This document shows positions 54,341 to 63,316 of a stretch of 64,000 nt of DNA, one piece after another. Source of the DNA: Methylobacterium sp. J-078 (GTDB lineage: Bacteria > Pseudomonadota > Alphaproteobacteria > Rhizobiales > Beijerinckiaceae); assembly GCF_022829285.1 (NCBI RefSeq), contig NZ_JAKSYI010000119.1, positions 1 to 64,000 on the forward strand, in the 5' to 3' direction. The notes under the pieces were generated by a model. That model had not been told where the DNA came from. It ran no database searches and was given only the letters and a program-made list of their open reading frames with translations. How positions within the stretch are numbered: position 1 is the stretch's first letter; the number at the start of each line of letters is the position of its first letter. The position numbers and the translations under genes are program-made.

Positions 54341-55843
54341 GTGCTGAAGCGTCTGCGAGCAAGGGTCTCGGACTCCCTGCGTTCCAAGCCTCTCCGGCGC
54401 CTCGCCGTCGTCGCCTCGGGCATCGGCCTCGCGCTCCTTAGTGGGACGCGCGGCACGCAGGATGCCGTCGCCAACGGTGACACCCGAACCCTCTCGATCT
54501 TCCACAGCCACACCAAGGAAAGCCTCACCGTCACGTTCAAGCGGGACGGGCGCTACGACCGCGCGGCCCTGGAGCAGCTGAACTGGCTTCTGCGCGACTG
54601 GCGCGTCGACGAGCCGACCAAGATGGACCCGCGCCTGTTCGATACGGTCTGGGAGGCCTATCGCTCCGTGGGTTCGCAGGAGCCGATCACCGTCGTCTCG
54701 GCCTACCGCTCGCCCGGCACCAACGCCATGCTGCGCCGGCGCTCGCGCATGGTGGCCGAGTACAGCCAGCACATGCTCGGCAAGGCGATGGATTTCTACC
54801 TTCCCGACGTCTCGATCGACCAGATCCGGGCCGTGGGCATGCGGATGCAGCGCGGCGGCGTGGGCTGGTATCCGCGCTCCGGGTCCCCCTTCGTGCACCT
54901 CGACGTCGGCTCGGTGCGCTCCTGGCCCCGCATGACCCATGACCAGCTCGCCCGGCTCTTCCCAGACGGGAAGACCGTGCACCTGCCCAGCGACAATCGC
55001 CCCCTGCCCGGCTACGAGCAGGCCCGCGCCGAGATCCTGTCGCGCGGCGGCACGGTGCTGGGTGTGACGGAAGTCGCCCAGATGGACGAGGATGACGGCC
55101 CGAGCATCAAGGGCTTCTTCGCCAGCCTGTTCGGCGGCGGCTCCGCCCGCGAGGCGGCGCCACCCGTGGCCGTCGCGGCCAAGGCCCCGGCGCGGGGCCG
55201 GAGCAAGCCGGCTCCGGTCGTGGTCGCCAGCGCCGATCCCGAAGATCAGTCCGGCACGCGGGCGGCCCTGGCCTATGCCGCCCCGGCCGCCGACGAGACG
55301 CTCAAGACGGCCCTCCTGCAGCGCGAGACCCGCGATGCCCAGAGCCTGCTCACCGCCGAGGCACCGGCCGCGGCGCCGGCTGCCGCCGTTGCCCTCCCGC
55401 TCCCGCCGCGTCGCCCCGCGGAGTTCGCGGCGGTGACCGCAGCCCTGACCATGCCCCTCCCCCCGCCGCGCCCGGCGGTCCAGGTGGCCGGCCTCGGCAG
55501 CGCCGGCATGGCCAACCTGTCGAGCACCCCCTCGCCGGTTACCTCGACTCCGAGCCCCGCCACCCCGAGTCGTTCTGCTGCTCCCCTCGTGCCGGCCAAC
55601 GCCGATGCGCGGACCCAGCTACGCGCGCTGTTCGCCGCGGCGGCGGCGGATGCGGCGCCGGCGAGCCGCGCCGCCCCGGTCAAGCTCGCGAATGCCAAGG
55701 CCAAGCTCGACGGCGGCCCCGCCGCGATCGCGGTTCCGGCCACCGGCGTCGTCTCACGCTTCTCGACCCGCAGTCCCGGGGACGACCTGACCGCCGCGCG
55801 GTTCACCGGCTCCGCCACCCGCGGTGTCGCCGCATCGCGCTGA
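54341..55843 (+). CDS. DUF882/YcbK-type M15 metallopeptidase with long disordered tail
   Basis: 500 residues. N-terminal membrane anchor or signal (about 20-40: LAVVASGIGLALLSGTRGT). Catalytic M15-like domain (50-210) with zinc ligands His144 and Asp151 (SQHMLGKAMDFYLPD) and His186 (FVHLDVGSVRSW). From about residue 260 the protein is Pro/Ala-rich low complexity, with repeated PLPPPRP-like motifs (PLPPRRPAEFA, PLPPPRPAVQV). Family members cleave peptidoglycan cross-links; DUF882 is common in Rhizobiales. GTG start at 54341. Probably works with the upstream L,D-transpeptidase in wall remodelling. Confidence 0.85.
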   Translation: MLKRLRARVSDSLRSKPLRRLAVVASGIGLALLSGTRGTQDAVANGDTRTLSIFHSHTKESLTVTFKRDGRYDRAALEQLNWLLRDWRVDEPTKMDPRLFDTVWEAYRSVGSQEPITVVSAYRSPGTNAMLRRRSRMVAEYSQHMLGKAMDFYLPDVSIDQIRAVGMRMQRGGVGWYPRSGSPFVHLDVGSVRSWPRMTHDQLARLFPDGKTVHLPSDNRPLPGYEQARAEILSRGGTVLGVTEVAQMDEDDGPSIKGFFASLFGGGSAREAAPPVAVAAKAPARGRSKPAPVVVASADPEDQSGTRAALAYAAPAADETLKTALLQRETRDAQSLLTAEAPAAAPAAAVALPLPPRRPAEFAAVTAALTMPLPPPRPAVQVAGLGSAGMANLSSTPSPVTSTPSPATPSRSAAPLVPANADARTQLRALFAAAAADAAPASRAAPVKLANAKAKLDGGPAAIAVPATGVVSRFSTRSPGDDLTAARFTGSATRGVAASR

Positions 55844-56323
55844 GCCGCGCCGACTCCGAATCATCGCTCCGGCCGTCCGGTGGCGGTAATGCCCGCCTCC
55901 GCATGACCGCCGGGCGTACAGGACGAGGGGTCCGGTCGGTCGACGCCCCTGCATCGAGGCCGGATACGGGACTGGATGTCGCCGCTCTGTGACATCGCCG
56001 ATCCGTGGCCGGGTGCGTCGGCGGCATACAACTGGAGATAGGTGTCCGCCCGAAGGATCAAGCACCGGGGGCGCCCACCTGCATGATAGCGTCGACCAGA
56101 GCGAGCGTCGTAACCGCGAATATTGATGTTTCGGACGCCTCTTCTTGAAGAAGTCGGCAGTCCCGGCATTTTCATTGCTGTGGGATACGGGCGGCATCCC
56201 CCGTTTGGAGTAAGACACGATCGGTCCCGTCCATCAGAACGTCGACCTGCTGGCGTTGGGAAGCCTGGGGATTCCCGAGCGCCTCATCGGCTCGGTCGAT
56301 GCCGCGGAGGGAGGCGGTTCGCG
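55844..56323. other. 480-bp stretch with no convincing gene
   Basis: Several overlapping open frames exist on both strands, none with recognisable sequence or a good ribosome site. The centre (56085-56150) is somewhat AT-richer. Probably holds the promoter of the small membrane protein at 56324. Confidence 0.35.
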
Positions 56324-56482
56324 ATGTTTGCCTTGAGCCTGACGTGCCTCTCCGCGGGCCTCGGCCTCGCGGCCGTATCGCGAAACTATCCGCATCACAG
56401 CGCGGCCCTCGAACGGGCCTGCGGCGCCCTGCTGATCGCGGGGCTCGGATTGCTCGGGTTCGGCCTCCGGTTGTTCCGGTAG
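56324..56482 (+). CDS. Small two-segment membrane protein, unknown
   Basis: 52 residues with two hydrophobic segments (MFALSLTCLSAGLGLAAVS and GALLIAGLGLLGFGLRLF) separated by a short charged loop. GGAGG lies upstream with suitable spacing. Convergent with gapR. No family recognised; could be a conserved short inner-membrane protein. Confidence 0.5.
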   Translation: MFALSLTCLSAGLGLAAVSRNYPHHSAALERACGALLIAGLGLLGFGLRLFR

Positions 56483-56535
56483 GCCACCCCCGCCGCCGGC
56501 TGGTGTCGCGGAGAAGCGTCCGCCCGGAGGCCCGG

Positions 56536-56802
56536 TCAGACCATTCCGAGGGCCTGCATGTAGAGTTCCAGGATCGCCTCTTCCTCCTGGCGCTCGGCAT
56601 GGTCCTTCTTGCGAAGGGAGATGATCTTGCGGAGCGCCTTGGTGTCGAAGCCGGTGCCCTTGGCCTCGGCGTAGACGTCCTTGATGTCGGAGGCGAGGCC
56701 CGCCTTCTCCTCCTCGAGACGCTCGATGCGCTCGATGAAGCTCTTCAGCTGGTCGGCCGCGACGGAGGAAGCGTCGACGGCGGGTGCGGCGGATGCGGCC
56801 AT
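56536..56802 (-). CDS. gapR: GapR-family nucleoid-associated protein (DUF2312)
   Basis: 88 residues, almost entirely the DUF2312 coiled-coil/helical domain: LKSFIERIERLEEEKAGLA, DIKDVYAEAKGTGFDTKALR and IISLRKKDHAERQEEEAILE. GapR binds over-twisted AT-rich DNA ahead of forks and polymerases and is essential in Caulobacter. Length equals the family's usual 85-90 residues. Confidence 0.92.
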   Translation of the reverse strand: MAASAAPAVDASSVAADQLKSFIERIERLEEEKAGLASDIKDVYAEAKGTGFDTKALRKIISLRKKDHAERQEEEAILELYMQALGMV

Positions 56803-56886
56803 GGTCGTCTCAAATCCCAGAATGCGAGGCGCAGCGTTCGCAGGGCGCCGGAACCGCCTCGTTAAGCCGTCAAGCTTACCGGGACC

Positions 56887-57195
56887 TTAGTGCGGCTCGG
56901 CCGCGGCCTTGGTGAAGGCTGCCTGTTGCTCGGGCGTCGCATCCGATTGGTGCAGGCGCTTCCACTCGGAATACGGCATGCCGTAGACCGCCTCGCGACT
57001 GTCGTCCTTGCTCATGGGGAGCTGCCGCTCGTCGGCCGCGTCCTTGAGCCAGTTCGACAGGCAGTTGCGGCAGAAGCCGGCCATGTTCATCAGGTCGATG
57101 TTCTGCACGTCGGTGCGGGTCTGCAGGTGCGCGACGAGGCGGCGGAACACGGCGGCTTCCAGTTCCGTGCGGGTGGCGGCGTCGATCTCGGTCAT
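56887..57195 (-). CDS. DUF1244 family protein
   Basis: 102 residues, cytoplasmic. The conserved core VFRRLVAHLQTRTDVQNIDL, AGFCRNCLSNWL (two cysteines in CRNC) and GMPYSEWKRLHQ matches DUF1244, a small proteobacterial family of unknown function. ATG 57195 chosen. Same strand as the N-formylglutamate amidohydrolase upstream (51 bp), likely cotranscribed, as is common in alphaproteobacteria. Confidence 0.88.
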   Translation of the reverse strand: MTEIDAATRTELEAAVFRRLVAHLQTRTDVQNIDLMNMAGFCRNCLSNWLKDAADERQLPMSKDDSREAVYGMPYSEWKRLHQSDATPEQQAAFTKAAAEPH

Positions 57196-57246
57196 GATGC
57201 TGTCTCCTCGAACTCGCCTCACAGGTCGGCGCGCCGGGGCGCCCCG

Positions 57247-57993
57247 TCAAGCGCGCATGGGCAGGATCGGTGCGAGGAGGCGGTCGAAGCGCTCGGCCCA
57301 TTCCGACTGGCCGGCTTCCGCCACGATGAGGTCCTGGCGGATCTCCACAAGCGCGTTCGGCAGGCCGCGCGCGCTGGCGTGCCGGTCGATCGTGTCGCCC
57401 GGCAGGCCGCCGCCGTAGGGCTCGTTGTCTCCCACCGTCAGCCCCGCCGGGTCGGCGCGCAGGCCCGCGATCAGCGGCGCGCTCATGCGGTCGTCGCGAT
57501 CCCACAGGATGCCGACCTCCCAGGGACGCGGCACGCCGCGCCAGTAGGGCGTGAAGCTGTGCATGGTGAGAATCGCGGGCCGGATGCCCGTCGCCTCGGC
57601 GCTGGCGATTCCGGCATCGATCGCCGCGTCGAAGGGCGCGTAGAAGCGCCGGATGCGCTCGGCCTTGCCGGTCTCGTCGATGCGGGCGTTGCCCGGCACC
57701 ACGGCCCCGTCGGAGAGGCGCATCACCAGGGTCGGATCGGCCCGGCCGCGATTCGGGTCGATGATCAGCCGCGAGAACCGGGTCAGGATCGCGGGCACGC
57801 CGAGCAGGGCCGCGAGGCGGCGCGTCACCGCGGCCGCACCGATGTCGTAGGCGATGTGCCGGGCGAACTCGTGCTCCGGAACGCCGAGCTGGGCCAGATC
57901 CTCCGGCACATGGTTCGAGGCGTGGTCGCAGATCAGGAGCAGGCCGCGGCCGGGATCGCCGGATATCGTCTCGACGGGATGCGGTGGATGCAT
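57247..57993 (-). CDS. N-formylglutamate amidohydrolase family protein
   Basis: 248 residues. Family motifs: LLICDHASNHVPEDL near the N-terminus, RLIIDPNRGRADPTLV, and MHSFTPYWRGVPRPWEVGIL with metal-ligand His. Members hydrolyse N-formylglutamate in histidine breakdown, but no hut genes are nearby, so another small amide is possible. ATG 57993 is chosen over 58029. Divergent from the glycerate kinase gene. Confidence 0.85.
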   Translation of the reverse strand: MHPPHPVETISGDPGRGLLLICDHASNHVPEDLAQLGVPEHEFARHIAYDIGAAAVTRRLAALLGVPAILTRFSRLIIDPNRGRADPTLVMRLSDGAVVPGNARIDETGKAERIRRFYAPFDAAIDAGIASAEATGIRPAILTMHSFTPYWRGVPRPWEVGILWDRDDRMSAPLIAGLRADPAGLTVGDNEPYGGGLPGDTIDRHASARGLPNALVEIRQDLIVAEAGQSEWAERFDRLLAPILPMRA

Positions 57994-58219
57994 GGGGTCT
58001 CGTGGCGTCCGGTTCGGCGAGGGTGGCATGCAAGGCCTCGGCCGCGTCGCCGGGGATCAACCGGCAACGCATGCTTGCCGAGGCGGCGAGCGTCGGGCAC
58101 AGCACGTATCGCGGATCGCGCCGCGACGGCAACAATCCGGCTTCGTGCCGGGGGGACAACAATCCGGAGGAGAACCACCGGGCCGCCTTTGCGATCGACA
58201 ACCGGAATACGGAAACGCC

Positions 58220-59521
58220 ATGACCGAAGCCGCCTCGACCGAAACCGCTCGCGCCCTCCTCCTGCACTGCCTCGACGAGGCCATCGCGGCCGCCCACCCC
58301 GCGCGCTGCCTCGTGCCGCACCTGCCCGCGCCGGGTCAGGGCCGCCTCATCATCCTGGGCGCCGGCAAGGCCGGGGGCAGCATGGCGGCGGTGGCGAGCC
58401 GCTTCTATCGGGAGGAGCACGGCGTCGATCCGAGCCGGATCGTCGGCCTCGCGGTCGCGCGTCACGGCTACGGCGAGGAGGCCCCGATGATCCGCATGGT
58501 GGAAGCTGGCCACCCTGTGCCGGACCAGGCCGGTATCGATGCCACCATCGACGCCCTGAAGATCGCCGCCGATGCCGGGCCGGAGGACGACGTGCTGGTG
58601 CTGCTCTCGGGCGGTGGCTCGGCAAACTGGATCGCCCCAGCGGGCGACCTCACCCTCATCGAGAAGCAGTCGATCACCAAGGCGCTGCTGCGCTCGGGCG
58701 CGCCGATCAACGAGATCAACGCGGTGCGCAAGCACCTGTCGCGCATCAAGGGCGGGCGCCTCGCCCTGATGGCGCGCAACGCCCGCTCGATCCTGACGCT
58801 GGCGATCTCCGACGTGCCCCACGACGACCCGGCGGTGATCGCCTCGGGGCCCACCGTGCCCGATCCCACCACCCTGGCGGATGCCCGCGCGATCTGCGAG
58901 CGGCGCGGCATTCCTCTGCCCGAGACCGCCAAGACCCTCCTGAACGACCCCGCCAACGAGACCCCGAAGGCGGGCGACGCGGCCTTCGCGCGCTCCGAGT
59001 ACCGCATCATCGCCCGGCCCATCGACGCCCTGGAGGCGGCGGCGGCCGCTGCCCGCGCGGCCGGCTACGAGCCGGTGATGCTCGGCCCCGACGTGGAAGG
59101 CGAGGCCCGTGAGGTCGCCACCGAGCATGCCCGCATGGCGCACGAGATGGCGGCGGCCGGCCGAAAGGTCGCGATCATCTCCGGCGGCGAGCTCACCGTG
59201 ACCATCAAGGGCGAGGGCCATGGCGGTCCGAACCAGGAATACGCCCTGGCGCTTGCCATCGCGCTGGACGGCGCCCCCGGCATCCTCGGCATCGCCGCCG
59301 ATACCGACGGCACCGACGGCGGGCGCGGCGAGGCGACCGATCCGGCCGGCGGCCTCGTCGACCCCAGCACACTGGCCCGCGCCCGCGCGGCGGGTCTCGA
59401 TCCGGCCGCGATGCTCGCCGACAACGATTCGACGAAGTTCTTCGCCACCATCGGCGATCTCGTCCAACCAGGTCCGACCCGCACGAATGTCAACGATTGC
59501 CGCATCATCCTCGTCGGTTAG
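58220..59521 (+). CDS. gckA: Glycerate 2-kinase, MOFRL/GckA type
   Basis: 433 residues. Phosphorylates D-glycerate to 2-phosphoglycerate, a step of the serine cycle for one-carbon assimilation. N-terminal DUF4147 domain (ILGAGKAGGSMAAVASRFY; VLLSGGGSANWIAP; INAVRKHLSRIKGGRLA) and C-terminal MOFRL domain (ISGGELTVTIKGEGHGGPN; ADTDGTDGGRGEATDPAGG). ATG 58220 fits the family start. Pyruvate kinase lies shortly downstream, so the two act at adjacent points of three-carbon metabolism. The symbol is given by analogy with Methylobacterium. Confidence 0.88.
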   Translation: MTEAASTETARALLLHCLDEAIAAAHPARCLVPHLPAPGQGRLIILGAGKAGGSMAAVASRFYREEHGVDPSRIVGLAVARHGYGEEAPMIRMVEAGHPVPDQAGIDATIDALKIAADAGPEDDVLVLLSGGGSANWIAPAGDLTLIEKQSITKALLRSGAPINEINAVRKHLSRIKGGRLALMARNARSILTLAISDVPHDDPAVIASGPTVPDPTTLADARAICERRGIPLPETAKTLLNDPANETPKAGDAAFARSEYRIIARPIDALEAAAAAARAAGYEPVMLGPDVEGEAREVATEHARMAHEMAAAGRKVAIISGGELTVTIKGEGHGGPNQEYALALAIALDGAPGILGIAADTDGTDGGRGEATDPAGGLVDPSTLARARAAGLDPAAMLADNDSTKFFATIGDLVQPGPTRTNVNDCRIILVG

Positions 59522-59987
59522 CGCGGCTCAGTCCGCTCGCCCGGATCGCCGCCGGCACCGGGCGGGCGTCATCGCCGGTGCCGCCGTCGCCGGCCTGGTG
59601 CTGATGGCGGGGCCTGCGCGGGCCGACCTGCGCATGTGCAACCAGACCGCCAGCAAGGTCGGCATCGCGCTCGGCTACCGTGACCCGCAGGGATGGGTGA
59701 CGGAAGGCTGGTGGGACGTGGCGCCGAAGGCCTGCGAGACCCTCCTGCGCGGCTCCCTCGTGGCGCGGTTCTACTACGTGTTCGCGGTGGACTACACGCG
59801 CGGCGGCGAGTGGAACGGCCGCTCGCTGATGTGCACCAAGGACCGGGAATTCACGATTCGCGGGGTGGAGGACTGCCTCGCGCGGGGATTTGACCGCAAC
59901 GGCTTCTACGAGGTCGATACCGGCGAGCAGAAGACCTGGACGATCCAGCTCACCGATCCGAACCAGCCGGTGGCGCCGACACCCTGA
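59487..59987 (+). CDS. DUF1036 periplasmic protein
   Basis: 166 residues. Export segment AGVIAGAAVAGLVLMAGPARA, then the DUF1036 domain: LRMCNQTASKVGIALGYRD, GWVTEGWWDVAPKACETLL, YYVFAVDYTRGGEW and FTIRGVEDCLARGFDRNGFY. Function unknown; typical of Rhizobiales. The likely ATG 59487 lies inside the end of the glycerate kinase gene (35-nt overlap, different frame), implying translational coupling; the alternative is a shorter start. Confidence 0.8.
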   Translation: MSTIAASSSSVSAAQSARPDRRRHRAGVIAGAAVAGLVLMAGPARADLRMCNQTASKVGIALGYRDPQGWVTEGWWDVAPKACETLLRGSLVARFYYVFAVDYTRGGEWNGRSLMCTKDREFTIRGVEDCLARGFDRNGFYEVDTGEQKTWTIQLTDPNQPVAPTP

Positions 59988-60150
59988 TCGTGACCGGGAG
60001 AGCCATGCGCTGTCCGCATCGGGCCGATTTTCGCCGCGTCGCAACATGCCCCTGATGCGCTTGACGCACCCGTTTCCGGAGTGCTTGTGGCCCTCGCTCA
60101 ACGTCGATCGCCTGAAATCGACGGGGCGATTCTTGGGGATGGAGACCACA

Positions 60151-61587
60151 GTGAAACGTTCACGCCGCACGAAGATCATCGCGACGCTCGGTCCGGCCTC
60201 GGACACCCCAGAGATGATCGAGACGCTGTTTCGCGCCGGCGCCGACGTCTTCCGGCTCAACATGAGCCACCTCCCCCGCGAGAAGCTGCCCGAGAAGATC
60301 GAGGTCATCCGGACGATCGAGCGGGAGCTGAAGCATCCCATCGCCATCCTGGTGGATCTCCAGGGACCCAAGCTGCGCGTCGCCGCCTTCGCGGAGGGTT
60401 CGGCGATCCTGGAGAACGGCGCGACCTTCGTCCTCGACAGCGATCCGACCCCCGGCGACGTCGGCCGCGTCTTCCTCCCCCATCCGGAGATCCTCTCTGC
60501 GCTGGAGCCGGGCCATTGCGTGATCATCGATGACGGCAAGCTGCGACTGACCGTGACCGAGGTCTCCGAGGGCCGCGCGGTGACGCGGGTCGAGGTCGGC
60601 GGCCGCATCTCCAACCGCAAGGGCGTCTCGCTGCCCGATACGGTGATTCCCGTGGCGGCGATGACCGAGAAGGATCGCGGCGACCTCGACGCCGCCCTCG
60701 CGGCGGGGGCCGACTGGATCGCGGTGTCCTTCGTGCAGCGGCCCGAGGACGTCGCCGAGGTGAAGAAGGTGGCCGCCGGCCGCGCCCTGGTGATGGCCAA
60801 GATCGAGAAGCCGCAGGCGCTGACCCGCCTGGAGGAGATCATCGAGGTCTCCGACGGCCTCATGGTGGCGCGCGGCGATCTCGGCGTCGAGATGCCCCTG
60901 GAGCAGGTGCCGGGCGTGCAGAAGCGCATCACCCGCGCCTCGCGCCGCATGGGCAAGCCCGTGGTGGTCGCCACCCAGATGCTCGAATCGATGATCACTG
61001 CGCCGGTGCCCACCCGCGCCGAGGTCTCGGACGTGGCCACCGCCGTCTACGAGGGCGCTGACGCGGTCATGCTCTCGGCCGAGAGCGCTTCGGGCTCCTT
61101 CCCGGTGGAGGCCATCACCATGATGAGCCGGATCGCCGAGCAGGTGGAGCGGGACGCCCTCTACTGGACGATCCTCAGCGCCCAGCGCTCGGAGCCCGAC
61201 GCCACCGCCTCGGACGCCATCGCGGCCGCCGCGCACCAGATGGTGGATGCCCTGGGGCTCACGGCCGTGATGGCCTGGACGCATTCGGGCTCCACCGCCC
61301 TGCGGCTCGCCCGCTCGCGGCCCAACGCCACCATCATCGCCCTGACGCCGAAGCGCGAGACCGCCCGGCGCCTCGCACTCTGCTGGGGCACCCATCCCAT
61401 CGTGACGAAGGACGCCAGCGACGTCGACGACATGGCGTTCCGGGCCGCGAAGTTCGCCGTGCGCGAGCGCTTCGCGGAGATCGGTGGGCGCATCATCGTG
61501 GTGGCGGGCGTGCCCTTCGGGACGCCGGGCGCCACCAACCTCGTCCGCATCGCCTTCGTGACCCGCGAGCACGCCGCGAAGGCCTGA
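60151..61587 (+). CDS. pyk: Pyruvate kinase
   Basis: 478 residues. Converts phosphoenolpyruvate and ADP to pyruvate and ATP. TKIIATLGPASDTPEMIETL, FRLNMSHLPREKL, DLQGPKLRV, MAKIEKPQALTRLEEI (catalytic Lys), MVARGDLGVEMPLEQVP and ATQMLESMITAPVPTRAEVSD are all canonical, and the C-terminal domain is complete. GTG 60151 (six bases after GGAG) gives the usual KRSRRTKII start; an ATG at 60139 is possible. Confidence 0.95.
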   Translation: MKRSRRTKIIATLGPASDTPEMIETLFRAGADVFRLNMSHLPREKLPEKIEVIRTIERELKHPIAILVDLQGPKLRVAAFAEGSAILENGATFVLDSDPTPGDVGRVFLPHPEILSALEPGHCVIIDDGKLRLTVTEVSEGRAVTRVEVGGRISNRKGVSLPDTVIPVAAMTEKDRGDLDAALAAGADWIAVSFVQRPEDVAEVKKVAAGRALVMAKIEKPQALTRLEEIIEVSDGLMVARGDLGVEMPLEQVPGVQKRITRASRRMGKPVVVATQMLESMITAPVPTRAEVSDVATAVYEGADAVMLSAESASGSFPVEAITMMSRIAEQVERDALYWTILSAQRSEPDATASDAIAAAAHQMVDALGLTAVMAWTHSGSTALRLARSRPNATIIALTPKRETARRLALCWGTHPIVTKDASDVDDMAFRAAKFAVRERFAEIGGRIIVVAGVPFGTPGATNLVRIAFVTREHAAKA

Positions 61588-61596
61588 ACCGTGAAG

Positions 61597-61640
61597 CCCT
61601 GAGCGCTGCCCCCGGACCCCATCGGGAGCGGCGCTCAGGG
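61597..61640. terminator. Bidirectional terminator-like hairpin between convergent genes
   Basis: Perfect arms CCCTGAGCGC (61597-61606) and GCGCTCAGGG (61631-61640), with an additional internal CCCG/CGGG pairing in the loop, between the pyk stop and the hydrolase stop. No T-run. Confidence 0.45.
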
Positions 61641-61643
61641 CGC

Positions 61644-62624
61644 TCAGGGCGCTACGGCGGGCTCGGCGATTTGCTCCACCGCCTCCACGATGCTGCGCGT
61701 CGCGACCACGTGGACCATGTGCCCGATGCCCGGGAGGACGACGAGCCTGGACCCGGGGATCAGCCCGGCCAGGGGTCTGGCGTGCCGTGCCGCCGGGACG
61801 ATCGCGTCCCGGTCGCCGGTGATGATCGTGGTCGGCACGGCGATCTCGCCGTAGCGTCGGCTCTGTACGTTCAGAGCCTCGGGCAGGCTCAGGAGATCCT
61901 GCACGTTGGCCAGCATGGTCGACGGGCGCAGCACCAGTGCGGCACGGCTCGCCTCCAGATAGGACGGCGGAGCGTCCTGCGGTCGGAACACCGACTGCCC
62001 GGCGCGATCGAGATAATAGAGGCCTACCGGCGTCGCGACCGTGCGGCTCAGCAACCAAGCCACCGGGGGCTTCAGCGCCAACCGGTAGTACCACGGAATC
62101 GGCCCCGGGTCGGGGAGCGGCATCGCCACCGGCGACACCAGGACGAGGCTGGCCACACGGTCGGGGTGGTTCAGGGCCAGGGCCGTGGCCAGGGCGCCTG
62201 ACCAGGAATGCCCGAGGATGATCGCCGGGCCGATCCCGAGCGCGACGAGCGCTTCTGCGACCGCATCCGCCTGAGCGGCGGGCGTCGCCATGGCGGCCCC
62301 GCCGGGCCGGTCGCTCCAGCCGAAACCGGGCCGATCGAGGGCGATGACCCGGAAGCCTGCGTCAGCGAGGCTGCGGCCAAGATCGGCCATCGGTTCGGCG
62401 GCGTTGGCTGAGGCGCCGTGCAGGAGCACCACCGTGCCGCGCCGCGAGGGGTTTGGGCCTGCCTGGATCGTGGCGATGCGTCCGCCCGTCACCGTCACGA
62501 ACGGTCCGGCTGGAGGGTAGCGCGCCTCGATCCGGGCGGTGATGAGGAGGGTCACGCCGGCGGCGATCAGGCCGAGGACGATCCCGCCGGCCAGGATCGA
62601 GAGAACGATTTTCAGACCGAGCAT
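61644..62624 (-). CDS. Alpha/beta hydrolase, membrane-anchored
   Basis: 326 residues. N-terminal membrane segment (IVLSILAGGIVLGLIAAGVT), then an alpha/beta hydrolase fold: oxyanion region VVLLHGASANAAE, nucleophile elbow GHSWSG, acid TGDRDAIVP and catalytic His GIGHMVH. Substrate unknown; esterase or epoxide-hydrolase-like. Start ATG 62624, 5 bp after the TPR gene, so the two are cotranscribed. Confidence 0.85.
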   Translation of the reverse strand: MLGLKIVLSILAGGIVLGLIAAGVTLLITARIEARYPPAGPFVTVTGGRIATIQAGPNPSRRGTVVLLHGASANAAEPMADLGRSLADAGFRVIALDRPGFGWSDRPGGAAMATPAAQADAVAEALVALGIGPAIILGHSWSGALATALALNHPDRVASLVLVSPVAMPLPDPGPIPWYYRLALKPPVAWLLSRTVATPVGLYYLDRAGQSVFRPQDAPPSYLEASRAALVLRPSTMLANVQDLLSLPEALNVQSRRYGEIAVPTTIITGDRDAIVPAARHARPLAGLIPGSRLVVLPGIGHMVHVVATRSIVEAVEQIAEPAVAP

Positions 62625-62629
62625 CCAGG

Positions 62630-63235
62630 TTACAGGTCGCGACCGTCGATATCCGGGGCGAGCCGGTCGATCGCCGATTGCAGGCGATCCATGCGCGGGT
62701 AGAGCGCCGAGGCGCGTCGGAAGGCCTCCAGGGCGCGCCGCTTGTCGTCCATGGTCTGATAGATGCGCCCGAGCGCCGCCCAGGCCTCGTAGTGGCGCGG
62801 CTCCAGCACGAGGGTGCGCTGGAGATCGGAAATGGCCGCTGCCGGATCGGAGAGCATCCAGAACACCGTGGCCCGCCGGTTCCACCCCTCGGACCAGCCG
62901 GGCTCCAGGGTGGTGGCCCGGTCCATCAGTTCCACGGCGAGGGGCAAGTCCTGACTGGACATGGCCTGCCGGGCGCGCTCGGTCAGGAGATCGGCCGTCG
63001 CGCTGCCCGAGCGTCCGAGCCGCTGCTCGATGAGCCGCGCGATGCCCTTGGCCTCCGCGTCGTCTCCCGCCGCCTTCAGACGGGCGAACAGGTCGTCGAG
63101 GCTTATGGGCTGCTTCTTCTCCGCCTTCCGGCCTTCCGGCGCGGGTTCGGCGAAGGATACGGGGGCGAGGACAACGCAAAAAGCCGCGACGAGCGCGGCT
63201 TTGAGATAGGATCGGTTCGGGCGGTCTCTCAGCAT
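62630..63235 (-). CDS. Periplasmic TPR-repeat protein
   Basis: 201 residues with a Sec signal (LKAALVAAFCVVLAPVSFA-EP) and about three TPR-like helical repeats (LAVELMDRATTLEPGWSEGW; AAISDLQRTLVLEPRHYEAW; ALEAFRRASALYPRMDRLQ). Probably a periplasmic scaffold. Operon with the downstream alpha/beta hydrolase. Confidence 0.85.
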   Translation of the reverse strand: MLRDRPNRSYLKAALVAAFCVVLAPVSFAEPAPEGRKAEKKQPISLDDLFARLKAAGDDAEAKGIARLIEQRLGRSGSATADLLTERARQAMSSQDLPLAVELMDRATTLEPGWSEGWNRRATVFWMLSDPAAAISDLQRTLVLEPRHYEAWAALGRIYQTMDDKRRALEAFRRASALYPRMDRLQSAIDRLAPDIDGRDL

Positions 63236-63316
63236 CCCGGGAGCTTCCTCGCCCCGGGTGGCGTCGTCAACCCGCGCGCTTGCCGCGCCCCTCGTGGGCG
63301 CGCGGCGGAGGCTCGC

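Noticed and set aside
52029..54362. 777-codon minus-strand frame opposite the L,D-transpeptidase
   Set aside because: GC-driven shadow frame, Arg/Gly-rich, no motifs; the plus strand has signal peptide and catalytic SHGC.
59505..61040. Long minus-strand open frame (511 codons) opposite pyruvate kinase
   Set aside because: Antisense frame created by high GC; composition is Arg/Ser-rich without any family motif, while the plus strand encodes a canonical pyruvate kinase.
63284..63302. CGCGCCC-CTCGT-GGGCGCG hairpin after rpmJ as a terminator
   Set aside because: Short stem in very GC-rich DNA without a T-run; cannot be separated from chance.
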